The notes under the pieces: model-generated | Told to the model about the DNA's origin: nothing | The model's input: only the letters and a program-made list of their open reading frames with translations | Databases searched by the model: none | Part shown: positions 48,150 to 58,809 of the stretch, piece after piece | Position numbering within the stretch: position 1 is the stretch's first letter | Layout: every line of letters starts with the position of its first letter | Source: Dysidea avara | Taxonomy: Eukaryota > Porifera > Demospongiae > Dictyoceratida > Dysideidae | Direction: 5' to 3' | Assembly (NCBI RefSeq): GCF_963678975.1 | Contig: NC_089273.1 | Location: 25,562,356-25,626,355 of the forward strand | Length of the DNA: 64,000 bases | Position numbers and translations under genes: made by a program

Positions 48150-49830
48150 GGTGAAGATTGGACATTGTACAGTATATGTTTCACAACTGCATGATGTACA
48201 CATGTACATTCATCACATTCTTAGGCATATGGCTACATGGTTAAGTTAAGACAACTAGTAATAGTGAATAATAATCCATGATAGTGAAACATGAAAATAT
48301 GTTTGTACATTTCAAGGTGACTAAGGTGTATATACCGTAATCATAGGCAATGAAAGTGTCTATGTATTGTATATTTTTATCTACCGCACATCAATTGAAC
48401 ACCAGCTTTGACATGAAATACAAATATCATTTTTGTGGGTAAGCATTCTTAATGACTTTAAGAACAGATAAGGCCATCATTATTTTATTCCTTGTTTCCC
48501 GTCACCACCTGCATCAATTTTTAGATAGCCGCACCAATTTTTTTATTTTATTTGATTATAGATCACATGTCTGCACTATTTCATGATAGAGGAAAGTGTT
48601 AAGGTAAATGTATTAGTTGTGTATATAGAAGGGTAACTACAGGGTTGGAGTCCTCCACTCTTGTTCAACAGGAATCATGGGGGCAGCACAGTCTTTCCAC
48701 CTTTGAAGATCGAGATACATACAGGTAAAGTTACAGAAAAATAATACACACGATTCTACAATATGTTTAGTTGCTCTGTAAAATTAATGCCAAACTGAAC
48801 ATACTATAATAACAGAAATAATCTAGCATAATTCTTCAGCCATAGTCTGTTCAATTCAGCAATACCTGTAATTCTACAGAGCAATAAACCTATTGTAGAA
48901 TTTTTATGTATAATTTCATTGCATGTGCCTTTTCCTGTGACATACTCACATAGCTACTCTAATAACAAGAGTCAACTATACATATATAATTAATAATAAA
49001 TAATCTTTAGCTAGGTGATGGGAAACAAGCAATATAATGATAATGGCCTAAATACATTGATTCAAAAAACACTGAAAGCAAACTAAAACATAAATCAAAC
49101 TACTGTTCACACCATACACAGAAAGCCAGGAAGGCTATTATCCTCCTTCCCCCACTTTTATTGGTCAGTACTTTTATAGCATATAGAGCAAATCAATCAC
49201 TCTTATACAACAATACCACGATTATAAATACTGTTGGTAGCTCCCAGTGTATGCATGCACTACTTCACATGTGGTGGCAGCCTAATCGATTACCTATTTT
49301 ATTGCCACTATACTGTATGTAGCTACCTAGTTATTCATGGAGTATGCAATGAATTTGGTTGCTTAACTTTTCCTGATTAGGTTATACTCTAACATTGTAT
49401 TCTTATTGTTTGCTAAACACACCATTAGGGCACTTGTATGTTATCTTAGAATATGGCTAATTGCTACATGGAGTACAGACTCATTTTAGTTACCTCCTCC
49501 CCTACTAAAAAGTGTACTAATAAAAGGTTGATGCTAAACTTATTCTCAGGTATATATGAATAATCTAAGTTACAATGTTTTTGGTTTCCCACATTGCATC
49601 TACTTCAGAGTTTGTCAGAGTATATTGTATGTAAGTATTGAAATAGCCTTGCGTACAATATTAAATATAGCCAACAACTGAAGCAAATATCAATGTAATT
49701 TGACTAGCTACTAAGTTTCCACCACCTTTATAACATTCTAACCAAACACTAGCACTAAATTATTATGAAAGTTATCATATAGCTATATTGCTACTAAAAG
49801 CAACACTTTAAAAGCATGCAAGTTGGGCTT
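48150..49830. other. Intergenic, no gene supported
   Basis: AT-rich, with no recognisable coding, TIR or tandem structure. GATCGAGATACAT at 48709 is a partial copy of the dispersed word. Confidence 0.5.
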
Positions 49831-49832
49831 AC

Positions 49833-50964
49833 CCCTCCCCCTGGAAAACTCTTTGTACTCTTGTACAATGATGAATGCCAATAAAGCAAACCAACTTCAT
49901 TTCTCCCTTCATTATCCAGCCTCAGCAGGGTCGTTTTACCTGATCCTCTATAGCACCCAAGAGCAACAAAACCACTTCACTGTGACGCCTATGTCCAGGG
50001 GCTGATCTAGGATTTATAAAAGGGGGGGGGGGGGGCTAACTCAAGGTACTAATCTCTTGGGTAGAGATAACGAAGCACACTTCCCAGCATGCAAAGCATG
50101 CTGGAACTAGGGGGGTCTGGGGGCATGCCCCCCCAGGAAAATTTTGAAAAATAGATGCTAAAACACTGCAATTTGGAGACATTTCCACATAAAATTCATA
50201 ATATTTTCTGCCTGTAGATATTTTATATACTGCCTTTAGATTATAGGTATGGCTCTCTGAAGCATTTTGCTAATGGAAAAGTTTGGGTAGGTACAGACAA
50301 CCAAGTACATGATGCACCCCTCTCACAATTGCACAACACTGAATAGATGCATGTTAGAATAATAATGTTGAAAGTGGAAAATTTTGAAATTTGAACAATA
50401 CAAGATTGAATCTGAGAGCATTTTCAATGGAAATTGTGAACCTGAATTAAGTATTGTCATACACAAGTAGATGAATGAAGCCCTTTAAACAGACCAATTC
50501 ATTTCATTGCATGTATAGGTGCAGGCAGATTTGGAAAAATTCCATAACAGAACCAACTACATGTTTCCAGTGAATGTTCTATTAGAGTAGTTAGCTGACT
50601 GCTCTATTAGAGTATCTCGATCTTGTAAACCTCCAATGCTGATTCGGGTCCTTGTTGCATCAATTTTAGCATAAATCCACTGATAATGTACCTTGGAAAG
50701 ACGTTTATAAGGTGGTTTTATGAGTATTTGTATTATTAGTGATCATATAATTATGCTAAGACAAAATTTCATTATAATACTCAGCATATTGATCAAGTAA
50801 AGCCTAAACATGAAGGGGGGGCTTCAGCCCCCAAAGCCCCCCCCCCCCCCCCCCCCCTGGATCCGCCCCTGATGTCGACGCTTTTCTTGTTTTATCTCTC
50901 GATCTACCGTCTTGCTAATTCTTCTTTGTTCTCGAAATTGACGATTTCCACTCAGGCAACTCAT
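49833..50964 (-). pseudogene. G-protein alpha subunit-like first exon, split by a MITE
   Basis: The minus-strand ATG at 50964 opens MSCLSGNRQFREQRRIS then KTVDREIKQEKRRH, resembling the N-terminal helix of Gq-type G-alpha (CLSEE..E.RRI..EI.R.L..DKR). The MITE 49996-50871 with duplicated GACAT interrupts it. Past it come HSEVVLLLLGAIE, one base too few, then GSGKTTLLRLDNEG, matching the switch-less P-loop region (KLLLLG.GESGKST). A donor-like GTAAGC follows at 49832. A Cys near the N-terminus could be palmitoylated. Later G-alpha exons (DVGGQR, NKxD) were not found downstream. Insertion plus frameshift imply a dead or duplicated gene piece. Sequence after the P-loop does not match KQMKIIH well, so another P-loop GTPase remains possible. 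Confidence 0.55.
49996..50871. mobile_element. Full-length CAGGGGCGGATCC-type MITE (876 bp)
   Basis: Ends CAGGGGCTGATCTAGG and GGATCCGCCCCTG, flanked by ATGTC (49991-49995, 50872-50876), with G and C runs just inside each end. It contains the dispersed word on the minus strand (50573-50622). The right half matches 6339-6745 inverted. No transposase frame. Confidence 0.88.
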
Positions 50965-51330
50965 TGTTACTGATTTGAATGAGAAACTAAGCTAGTGAGC
51001 CCGTGTAATTAAGTACCATTATTAATTTTCATGCGCAGCCATAGCAATCACGTGCGTGAATCACAAAAAGTTCACATGAAATAGCTTGGACCACACGTGT
51101 CCAGGGGAAGCCAACGTCTTGGGACTCTCGTACACTATCTGAGAAATCCAATAAGTATTTAGAAATCCCAAATCCAGAATCACGTACAAAATAAGTTATT
51201 CTCGTTTCCGTCCGTTCATGAATACAATTACGGTCGCCGCTCTATATAACCATTCAAATCGACAGTGCAAAGTACACCTGTGTCTCTTCTGAAGTTCCTC
51301 TCAGCTACTCTCTTAGGTGTTTTCTGCACA
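50965..51330 (-). promoter_or_regulatory. Likely upstream region of the G-alpha-like gene
   Basis: CpG words (ACGGTCGCCGCTC, TTTCCGTCCGTTC, CACGTGCGTG) and a TATA-like TTATATAGAG on the minus strand near 51243 stand out from AT-rich flanks. The TATA-like word reads acceptably on both strands, so direction is not settled. Confidence 0.3.
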
Positions 51331-52020
51331 AATCACATAATAAGATTGATATACTCTGATACACTGTATCAAGAGTCCATAACATAATGGACTCTTTTTG
51401 ATTGTAATAAAATTGTAAGCTCTCAATTAGATTCTAGTAAACCAACCTTATTAAATAGTGTCCAAATTCTTAAGTGGGTATGAAAATTTGACCTCACACT
51501 TGTAAGATGATCCCTTTATGACAATATATCAATGTTTGTCTCATCTCTATTTGCACTGTTACATGCAGTAAACAAAAATTGGGTGGACTGAGGGTAAAAA
51601 TTGGGTATGGTACAGCATTCCATAAAAAGATATGTTCACAAAAAAAAGGGGGAATTGATAGTAGATTGTAGTGGTACAATTTAAGTGACAGAGAAAGAGC
51701 TTGAGCACAAGACAAATTGAAATTACAGTAGTCAGATACATAGCTTCAAGGAAATTGGCATTCACAGTAGCATAACTTCTACACACATTCTGAATTATGA
51801 ACTTTCTACTAATCTGAACACCACATGGATACTAGTGCAATCTCCCCACCCCCAATTCGGTCATGACAGGTGTGTATGAGCCATTGAAGGAAGCAAACTC
51901 CATTGGTTCATAACTTTAAGGTGACAAATATACACAATACACAAATTTTCGTATTACAGAAAAATTATACAGCAGTTAAGTAAATATTTGTGTCATTTTT
52001 CCAGTAACACTTTAGTGTGG
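51330..52020. other. Short intergenic spacer downstream of ALDH6A1
   Basis: No coding recognised. Minus-strand frames of 73-75 aa at 51494-51786 have no motif. It probably includes the 3' UTR of the ALDH6A1 gene. Confidence 0.45.
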
Positions 52021-52024
52021 TGGA

Positions 52025-53285
52025 TCACTTCATTGTTGGCATCACAGTGGCTGAAGGGATCTGTTCAGCATCCTCTTTCCTCCATAAGCTAGTAATGGTC
52101 TTCAGTTGAGTGTAGAATTGTATACCCTATAAATTACGATGAGATAAATGTACGTATGTGTGAAGTATCCAGTGGTTCATAGCTATGTAGTTACTAAAAG
52201 TGTTAAAGACAATCAGCAAATAGAAGCCAGTGATAGTAATGTCACAGCAGTCGTAGAATCTTACTTGTCCTAGGCGTTGCCTCAGACTCATGTCAATAAC
52301 TTAGATATTAGTACTGAGATACCTATGCACTCCTTATGTATAGCTAAGAGTTATTGCAAGCAAAATCTCGGGCTGCATATGACATACAGCATTGTAAACA
52401 CACAGACAGACACATACAGTAGACAATACTTACTGCCTTCCCATAGAAGTTGACGTCACCTCTAAAAGAAGCATGTGATCCAGTGAAGGAGAACATGGGC
52501 AGTGGTACTGGTATGGGAACATTGATACCAATCTATGGGGAGAAACATGTACATACAAGTGTGCATGTACGTATGTGCATACATATGGATGTATGTACTT
52601 TGTACTGTACTGTACTGTACTGCATTGTATTGTATTTGTGCAGAGCCTCTACCAGGGAATATAAGGCACAGGAAAATTACAATTTTGCACAATAGATTGG
52701 ATGATTAGCTACAAACTAGTGAAATGAATTATATGAAGTTTATCAATCTCTCTAGTGCTGTTCCTGCTGCATCAGAGGGTAAGTTGTTCCATAACTTTAT
52801 TGCTGATTGGAAGGAGTGTAGATGTCAGATATCGGTCTATTTTTGATAAGGGTCTCATGTAGTAGAAACGATGGCCTCGAGTTGTGGTATGTAGAGGGGT
52901 TATGTAGATAGTTCATGCTGAACAACCATGCAACTTATAAAACAACTTAGTAATACTTATGTTTGTTTTCTCAATACCTGGGAAGTATACGTAGCCATAC
53001 AATATGTGTATGTTTGTACACAGTGTATATAGCGTACATACCTAAGACATGTGGTGATATGCATGCAAGTACATATATAAGAAGATACTCATGCGCATGT
53101 ATACAAAGCAGTAAGTCCACTTACTTCACTACATACACAGATGCATGACTACATACACAACCCAACAACACTTAACTCACTTGTCCAACATCCACTTTGT
53201 CCTGGTAAGCTCTAGCAGTAGCTCCAGAATTGGTGAAGATGGCAGTACCATTACCATAAGGATTGTCATTGATCACCTTCACTGC
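52025..53285 (-). CDS. ALDH6A1: Methylmalonate-semialdehyde dehydrogenase, last three exons
   Basis: Mitochondrial CoA-acylating aldehyde dehydrogenase of valine and pyrimidine breakdown. Exons on the minus strand: 53285-53181 ([17 protein letters not shown], then [18 protein letters not shown]), 52532-52434 ([18 protein letters not shown], then [15 protein letters not shown]) and 52126-52025 ([19 protein letters not shown], ending VMPTMK-stop). All introns are phase 0 with GTGAGT and GTAAGT donors and AG acceptors. The match to the animal protein C-terminus is strong in length and order. Catalytic Cys and NAD-binding parts would be in earlier exons, which I did not find between 53286 and 64000; that stretch is filled with MITEs and duplicated blocks. 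So either a long intron or a truncated gene. Confidence 0.92.
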
Positions 53286-53319
53286 CTGTACATGTACAAT
53301 GGTGATAACTTCCAAAATA

Positions 53320-53503
53320 CAGTGGAACCTTTCTATTACGGGCATTTTTGGAGCCAGAATCTTTGGTCACTTTTTGTTGTAATATAAAGGTTTCCCTCTT
53401 TCAGTGGTAAAAGACCTGTTGAGACCAAAACTTTTATATTTATTATGGGGTTTTTTTCTATTGTGTCCTTAATTCGGAGAGTTGGTTAAGAAAGGTTCCA
53501 CTG
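53320..53503. mobile_element. Pogo/Tigger-like MITE (184 bp) in the ALDH6A1 upstream intron
   Basis: TIRs CAGTGGAACCTTTCT and AAGAAAGGTTCCACTG, flanked by TA. It starts 34 bp from the acceptor of the first visible ALDH6A1 exon. Confidence 0.85.
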
Positions 53504-54870
53504 TAACATCTATAACTCTTAAACTCTGGAAGTAACTTAATTTAAAAGTACAAATACTGAAAAGCAATATTCAAGTACAAGTGTTCATGTACGTGTTTTG
53601 AAAGTACTGAAGTATAAGTACTTGCTCCAGTTGCAGGGAAAATATGTGAAAATATAGGGAGTCTTGAATATCAAGTGTACTCTCAAACAGAATCAGGACA
53701 CAATAGTATTGTTGTGTGACCATCAGTGTCAGTGGGTGTGTGACAGATAAGTGTGTATTTTAAAGGAACCAATAAAATGCTGTTTTTGCTGATTTGTACC
53801 TTGACAATGTATGAACGGAAATGAACCAATTTTGCTGTGGAAACCTCTTTGGGGTGGGGTACCTCCTGTTGTTAATCCAAGCTGAAGCCTGAGATATGCA
53901 TCTTCAAATTTGTCTTGTTTTCTTATACTTTTCATTTTTCCTCTTGACATGCTTTATATAACTTGCAAGTGCTTTAGTTGATTTACTTCAAATTTGGAGG
54001 ACAGTACAGGTACATATAATACAGTACATATACAGTCCAATTTATTGTACAGATTAGATAAAGAACACAAGGGGGTTATGTAAAGTGGGGGTTATGCTTT
54101 CGTTTTACTACTTTAGGTCTATGTAGCTAACTACAGGCCACTGAGCTAAGTTAACTTACATTCACCCCAGCTGGACTATACTATGATACACTTCTCAGTC
54201 TGGCATCACAGTCATTGAAAACTTCCTGAACCTGAAACCCCCTCTGAAAATTTCTAGATCCGCCACTGACAGCTATTTTTACTTTGACAAATGCTGTACT
54301 ATAATATTATATCATATAAATAGCTACATATTCAAATTGTGACAAGAATTTTACAGCAAGTGTATACATATGAAAACTATGGAGTGTTAGTGCCTGACTT
54401 GATCTTACCATATAATTTTCACTTTAAAGCTTCTTCTTTTCATCATGTTAATGATATAATTGTTGGGTTACATTGTGTGTGATAAAACACAATTAATATA
54501 TGTCACCTTATCAGTTACTTCATGATCAGTCATGATCATTACAAGTGTGAAGCCATCATGAGAAACTATCATATAAATTTGTGTAGTACTTCAATCTAAT
54601 GTTAAACATAATCATTAAATAATTGGTATTTAATTTCTTATGCTTCTAGTACTAATGACAAATTATTCGTGGGTAGTACATCAATGGTGTGTTTCTACTG
54701 ATCAAGAAAAAAAACATTCATCTGTAGCTAGATCTGTATAATTTGTCACCATGCTTGCTAAAACCAAAGTGATTGGACACCCTTAGTCTTTTCTGTATGC
54801 GTGCATGTCTGTATAACAGTTAGAATATACGTACCTTATAAGACTGAGTAGTAGTGTGGTTCTTTGCCTG

Positions 54871-55297
54871 AAGTAAGAAGACGAATGGAATCCAGAGGCC
54901 AAGTTTTGGCCCTCCATGGCTCTCAAATCACTCCAAATTGACGGAGAACACTATTGGCGAGCTCTCTGTGAAGTCCCAGCTCACTACACACCATCATCAC
55001 AAAGCCATGGCCATTTAATGGCGCCAATCTCCCACTCGTGGATTTGACAGGGTCGGAAGAAAGCTGCTACAGAAACCAGACTTGCCAGTCCTGAAGGAAG
55101 TACAGTGTGGAATATGATAGTATGTTAGACCAGCAATCCATTTCTGGTAAAAACGTAAGTTTGATTGTGTGTGTGTGTGTGGAAACCTGGTTACATGAAA
55201 TCAGGCCTGCCAACCTGGAAAGTAAAAAAATCTTGAGATTTCTGTACCTTTATTGCAGTGTGTAGTAAAAAAAACTGGTAGATGCTATGCTGAGACC

Positions 55298-55328
<31 letters not shown>

Positions 55329-55507
55329 TCTCAACTTTTTAAACTTGAAATCCGTGACATTCGCGCTACAAACCGTGAGATTCTATCCAACGAAGGTTAG
55401 TGAAACCGTGAGAGTTAGCAGGCCTCAAAAACCGTGAGATTCGATCTGCTGCCCTTGAGCAGGGTAGTGAAACCGTGAGACTGGCAGGCCTGTGAAATCC
55501 GGTCACA
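54871..55507 (-). mobile_element. TGTGACC-type MITE (half) with a nested CAGGCCTGCC element
   Basis: Reverse-complement match to 55779-56140. It ends GAAATCCGGTCACA at 55507. Inside, 55202-55492 is a separate element with ends CAGGCCTGCCAACCTGG and CTGGCAGGCCTG flanked by TGAAAT, containing a poly-A run and three CCGTGAGA-type repeats. Confidence 0.78.
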
Positions 55508-55680
55508 TAATTATGATTAGTCTTTCAGTGAAATATCCTTTAGTTAAACAATGTTTAAGTGAAGCCAGCAGTATTTATACAGCAGTAGGGATTAGGTTTC
55601 ACTAAAACAAGCTTAGGCGTTTTAATTTCTCCTATTCTTATGCACAAGTGTGAATATTCATGTATATCTCACCGTAACTG

Positions 55681-55732
55681 GCCTAATGTATTTCGCAGAC
55701 TGGACTCGCAGTCCGCGAAATACATTAGGCCA
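55681..55732. repeat. 52-bp hairpin insertion
   Basis: GGCCTAATGTATTTCGC and its perfect reverse complement around a ~18-nt centre with a short inner stem. The paralogous place in block A1 (near 27385) lacks it, so it is a small insertion. Confidence 0.75.
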
Positions 55733-55778
55733 CCCTAACTTGCTCATTTACTATTAAGACTATTTGCTTTATAACTTA

Positions 55779-56375
55779 TGTGACCGGATTTCATATAACA
55801 AGGCTTCCACACACACAAAATCAAACTTACGATTTTACCAGAAATGGATTGCTGGTCTAATACACTATCATATTTCACACTGTACTTCCTTCAGCACTTG
55901 CAAGTCTGGTTTCTGTAGCAGCTTTCTTCCGACCCTGTCAAAGCCACGAGTGTGAGATTGGCACCATTAAATGGCCATGGCTTTGTGATAATGGTGTGTA
56001 GTGAGCTGGGACTTCAGAGCTCGCCAATAGTGTTCTCAGTCAATTTGGAGTAATTTGAGGGCCATAGAGAGCCCAAACTTGGCCTCTGGATTCCAATCAT
56101 CTTCTTACTTCATTTTATACCCGTATATTAAGACCACCTGTCACAGTGATATTATTACCCTCTCGAAAAAAGCTGCTCAAAACAGGGCAAATTTTGGGTA
56201 TCAGAAATGTATACACCCACTCAGTGATAGCTAGTGAACAGATGAACAATTGGTGCAAATTTTGTTTGCACAGCTGTAGGCACTCGGAAGTTATTACACA
56301 ATGATTCCTTAAAATCGCCATATCTCCTAACAAAGCTTTGTGCGTCAAAGCCTTGTTTTGTCAAATTCAGTCACA
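55779..56375 (+). mobile_element. TGTGACC-type MITE, intact long form (597 bp)
   Basis: Ends TGTGACCGGATTTCATATAA and TTTTGTCAAATTCAGTCACA, flanked by TA. It serves as reference for the copy split at 14318/24506 and the half copy at 54871. No transposase. Confidence 0.85.
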
Positions 56376-56389
56376 TATCATTTATTTTT

Positions 56390-57155
56390 ACATTTGCAAG
56401 CACCAAAACCTTTTGCTGCATGTGGGCTGGCATCTGTCTATCTTTAATATTTTTATTTTTCAGGAGGTAGACAAAAGAACTAGTGCCAATTTTTACTCTT
56501 GAAATATTATTTTGTAACTTCATGTATGACTGCTCTGTATGAGGTGTCTCAAAATGTGTTTGCTACATACAAGTATGAGGTAGAATTCAGCTAGAAGCTG
56601 GGTATTGCCGTAGTGCAGAGGCTGCCGGTTTTCTATATTAACTACAAAGAGTTATAACAAAAATCAATCATGAGGTCTTCATAATATCATGGATAATGAT
56701 ATCACTGGAGGATTATATTCTAGCACACACCTTAAATTATGTCTTTTAGAAATTTCATTACATACACACACCCACACATACCAAGGGAAGCTCTAGAAAT
56801 TTTGGTGACAGGTTTCCAAGGGGGTCTGGGAGCATGTTCCCCCAGGAAATTATGAGATTGAATCTGCTCACTTAAAATCTTTAAAAGCTAAAATTTTAGA
56901 CATGTGTTAGGAAATTAATATAGGCTGCTTATGCTTGCTTCTGCTGGCATAGTATCAGGAGCAGTCTAAAGAGTTAAGAGGTGGAGAAATGTGAAGGATC
57001 ATCATACAACAGACATGGATACAGGACTGGAGGCATGTCCTCATTTCAGGTCTTTTAGACTGTAAACTCAACATTATTATGACTGTCCTGTTAGAGTGGT
57101 TGACTGCTCTGTTAGAGTATTTCGATCTGAATCTTGATACCTTTGCATATATATA
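56390..57155 (+). repeat. Segmental duplication E', partner of 44556-45560
   Basis: Same orientation as E, without the LINE tail. It includes the paired dispersed words on the minus strand at 57080-57128. Confidence 0.8.
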
Positions 57156-57162
57156 TATATAT

Positions 57163-57359
57163 ATATGAGTAGGGACTGCAGCAATAAAAAGCACTGAAAC
57201 AAGCCGCTGAGACAAAACACAACTGAATGATTGCATTTCAATCCCCACTTTAACCATACATCATAGCAGGCTAAAGTAGGTTAAAATGTAATCATTCAGT
57301 TGTGTTTTGTCTCAGTGGCTTGTTTCAGTGCTTTTTATTGCTGCAGTCCCTACTCATAT
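57163..57359. repeat. 197-bp inverted repeat
   Basis: 66-bp arms (GAGTAGGGACTGCAGCAATA at the left; complement at the right end) with one mismatch and a ~57-nt centre that also has weak symmetry. It lies in an AT microsatellite (57148-57166), with AT flanks on both sides. Likely a fold-back MITE. Confidence 0.88.
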
Positions 57360-58020
57360 GGAAAATTCCTATTTTTTTCTTGCACGTTTGTGTACTTTTT
57401 TAATTGAATAGCTAACCGTATTTAGTAATTCATCTCCCCTCTGCAATTCTCGAAATACACAGCTAAACGTGCAGACTGATTTTTAACAAGCTATTCGGGA
57501 AAAATCAAGGTGCGATCATTGTGCATGTATTTATTTACTATTGAACGGTAGCTGATGCTCTCAATGTTCATAAAAATAGCTTTGAATCCGATATAGGTAA
57601 CTATTTGATTTGCACGAGCTTCACATGTGGCCTAGTTTAAGATTGCACGACAGCGGTGACTTTGGAGCTTTGTAATTCACAGCCAATAAGGACTAAGCCA
57701 AATATCTGCATATATTTGGAGAGTATAAGAGTTGCTCTTTCATATCAAGCATAGAAAGACTTGATCAGCTTCAAGCATTACGAGCAGTGCCACTCGACCG
57801 ATAATACATATTTTTGTCCGAGAATTGAGAACATTCGGACAGGTCACTTTTGCAACTCCTGTAGCCAGACGAAGAAAGCTGCAGTTCTGAAATTTTGCAT
57901 GCAAGAGTTTATGGCCTAGACCTCTCCAAAGGCATAGCAAGAGCAGAAATTTTCTTTACGGGTTTAAAGAAAAATCGCGTCCGAACCTATGGTGGTCGAA
58001 CATTGGTGGCTTACTCTATA
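57360..58020. other. Spacer, no gene supported
   Basis: Moderately CpG-containing sequence. Open frames of 66-76 aa (57740-57940, 57895-58125) have no motif. 57890-58015 has a coding-like look (GGCCTAGACCTCTCC, CGTCCGAACCTATGG), but no family was recognised. Confidence 0.4.
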
Positions 58021-58271
58021 TGTGACCGGGCCTGCGACTATAGGGCATGTGGGCACATAAAATTTGCCTACTTTTTCAAGTTTCTATCACCCATAACTTT
58101 TTATACCATCATGCTATGGCCTTGAAAGTTTCAGCATGCATTAAATAATCAATGGGCTTTATACCAAAAGTTCCAGAGTGCAAATATTCTACTCCTGTAC
58201 TGAGATATTCCCTATTGTGTGAGAGGGTGTAGTTTGTGCCCACATGCCCTATTTTTGCAGGCCCGGTCACA
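58021..58271. mobile_element. TGTGACCGGGCCTGC-type MITE (251 bp)
   Basis: Ends TGTGACCGGGCCTGCGAC and TTGCAGGCCCGGTCACA, with GGGCATGTGGGCACA and its complement inside; flanked by TA. A relative is cut off at 24831-24893. Confidence 0.85.
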
Positions 58272-58492
58272 TATACGTATAGCTGGCTGATCCCCAAATA
58301 ACGATTGTCATTGTCTTTTCCAACTTCTGTTCTATGTTCTTTGCAAGTTTGATGCGGAATCAATCGCCAGAAGCTGAGTTGTAGCCTCTCGAACTGAGGA
58401 GACCCGCCATTGATTTCCCCCTCTTCCGTTGCCCCGCGGAAGTTGCAGTTACGCATTAAAACTTAGAATTTAGCTAGGTAGCTAGCTATATT

Positions 58493-58748
58493 CACTGTAA
58501 AAATTTAGTAGTGAATTGCTCTGCCACAATACTCACTACTTTTAAGTAGTGACGCTCACTACTTTTTGTAGTGAACGTCACTACTTTTTGAAGTGAACGT
58601 CACTACTTGGTGGTCAATGTAATGACGTTCACTGACTACAAAATTAGTAGTGAACGTCACTACACAAAAATAGTGAGTGTTGTGGCAGACATTAGTAGTG
58701 ACGTTCACTACATTTAGTAGTGACGTTCACTAGTTTGTTTTTACTGTG
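58493..58748. mobile_element. CACTGTAAAAA-type MITE at the second carbonic anhydrase promoter
   Basis: Ends CACTGTAAAAATTTAG and TTTTTACTGTG. The interior is made of repeated TAGTGAACGTCACTA palindromes. It sits immediately before TATATAAAG; the first gene lacks it at the same place. CACTG ends are reminiscent of CACTA-type elements, but the 3-bp target duplication is not clear here (flanks TATAT on both sides). Confidence 0.8.
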
Positions 58749-58809
58749 TATATAAAGACAGTGCATAATGTGATTTGTCAGCTTGGTGATTATAGCTTGT
58801 GAAGTGGAT
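58749..58809 (+). promoter_or_regulatory. Core promoter of the second carbonic anhydrase
   Basis: TATATAAAG at 58750-58758 and the following leader match 7090-7149 nearly base for base. Upstream elements are pushed 256 bp away by the MITE, so regulation probably differs from the first gene. Confidence 0.6.

Larger units (their letters stand above)
54050..55770 (-). repeat. Inverted mosaic block C (pieces of A1 and A2)
   Basis: 54130-54850 is the reverse complement of 34480-34850 plus 35480-35830. 55520-55770 is the reverse complement of 27360-27530. In A these lie ~7 kb apart; here they are separated only by a MITE (54871-55507). It lacks the 34851-35430 insert and carries a short hairpin (55681-55732) absent from A1. 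Confidence 0.75.

Noticed and set aside
53729-53950. 73-aa minus-strand frame starting MSRGKMKSIRKQDKFED
   Set aside because: It has a TATA-like word and a donor-like GTACAA, but no recognised family and no further exon; it looks like part of a repeat.
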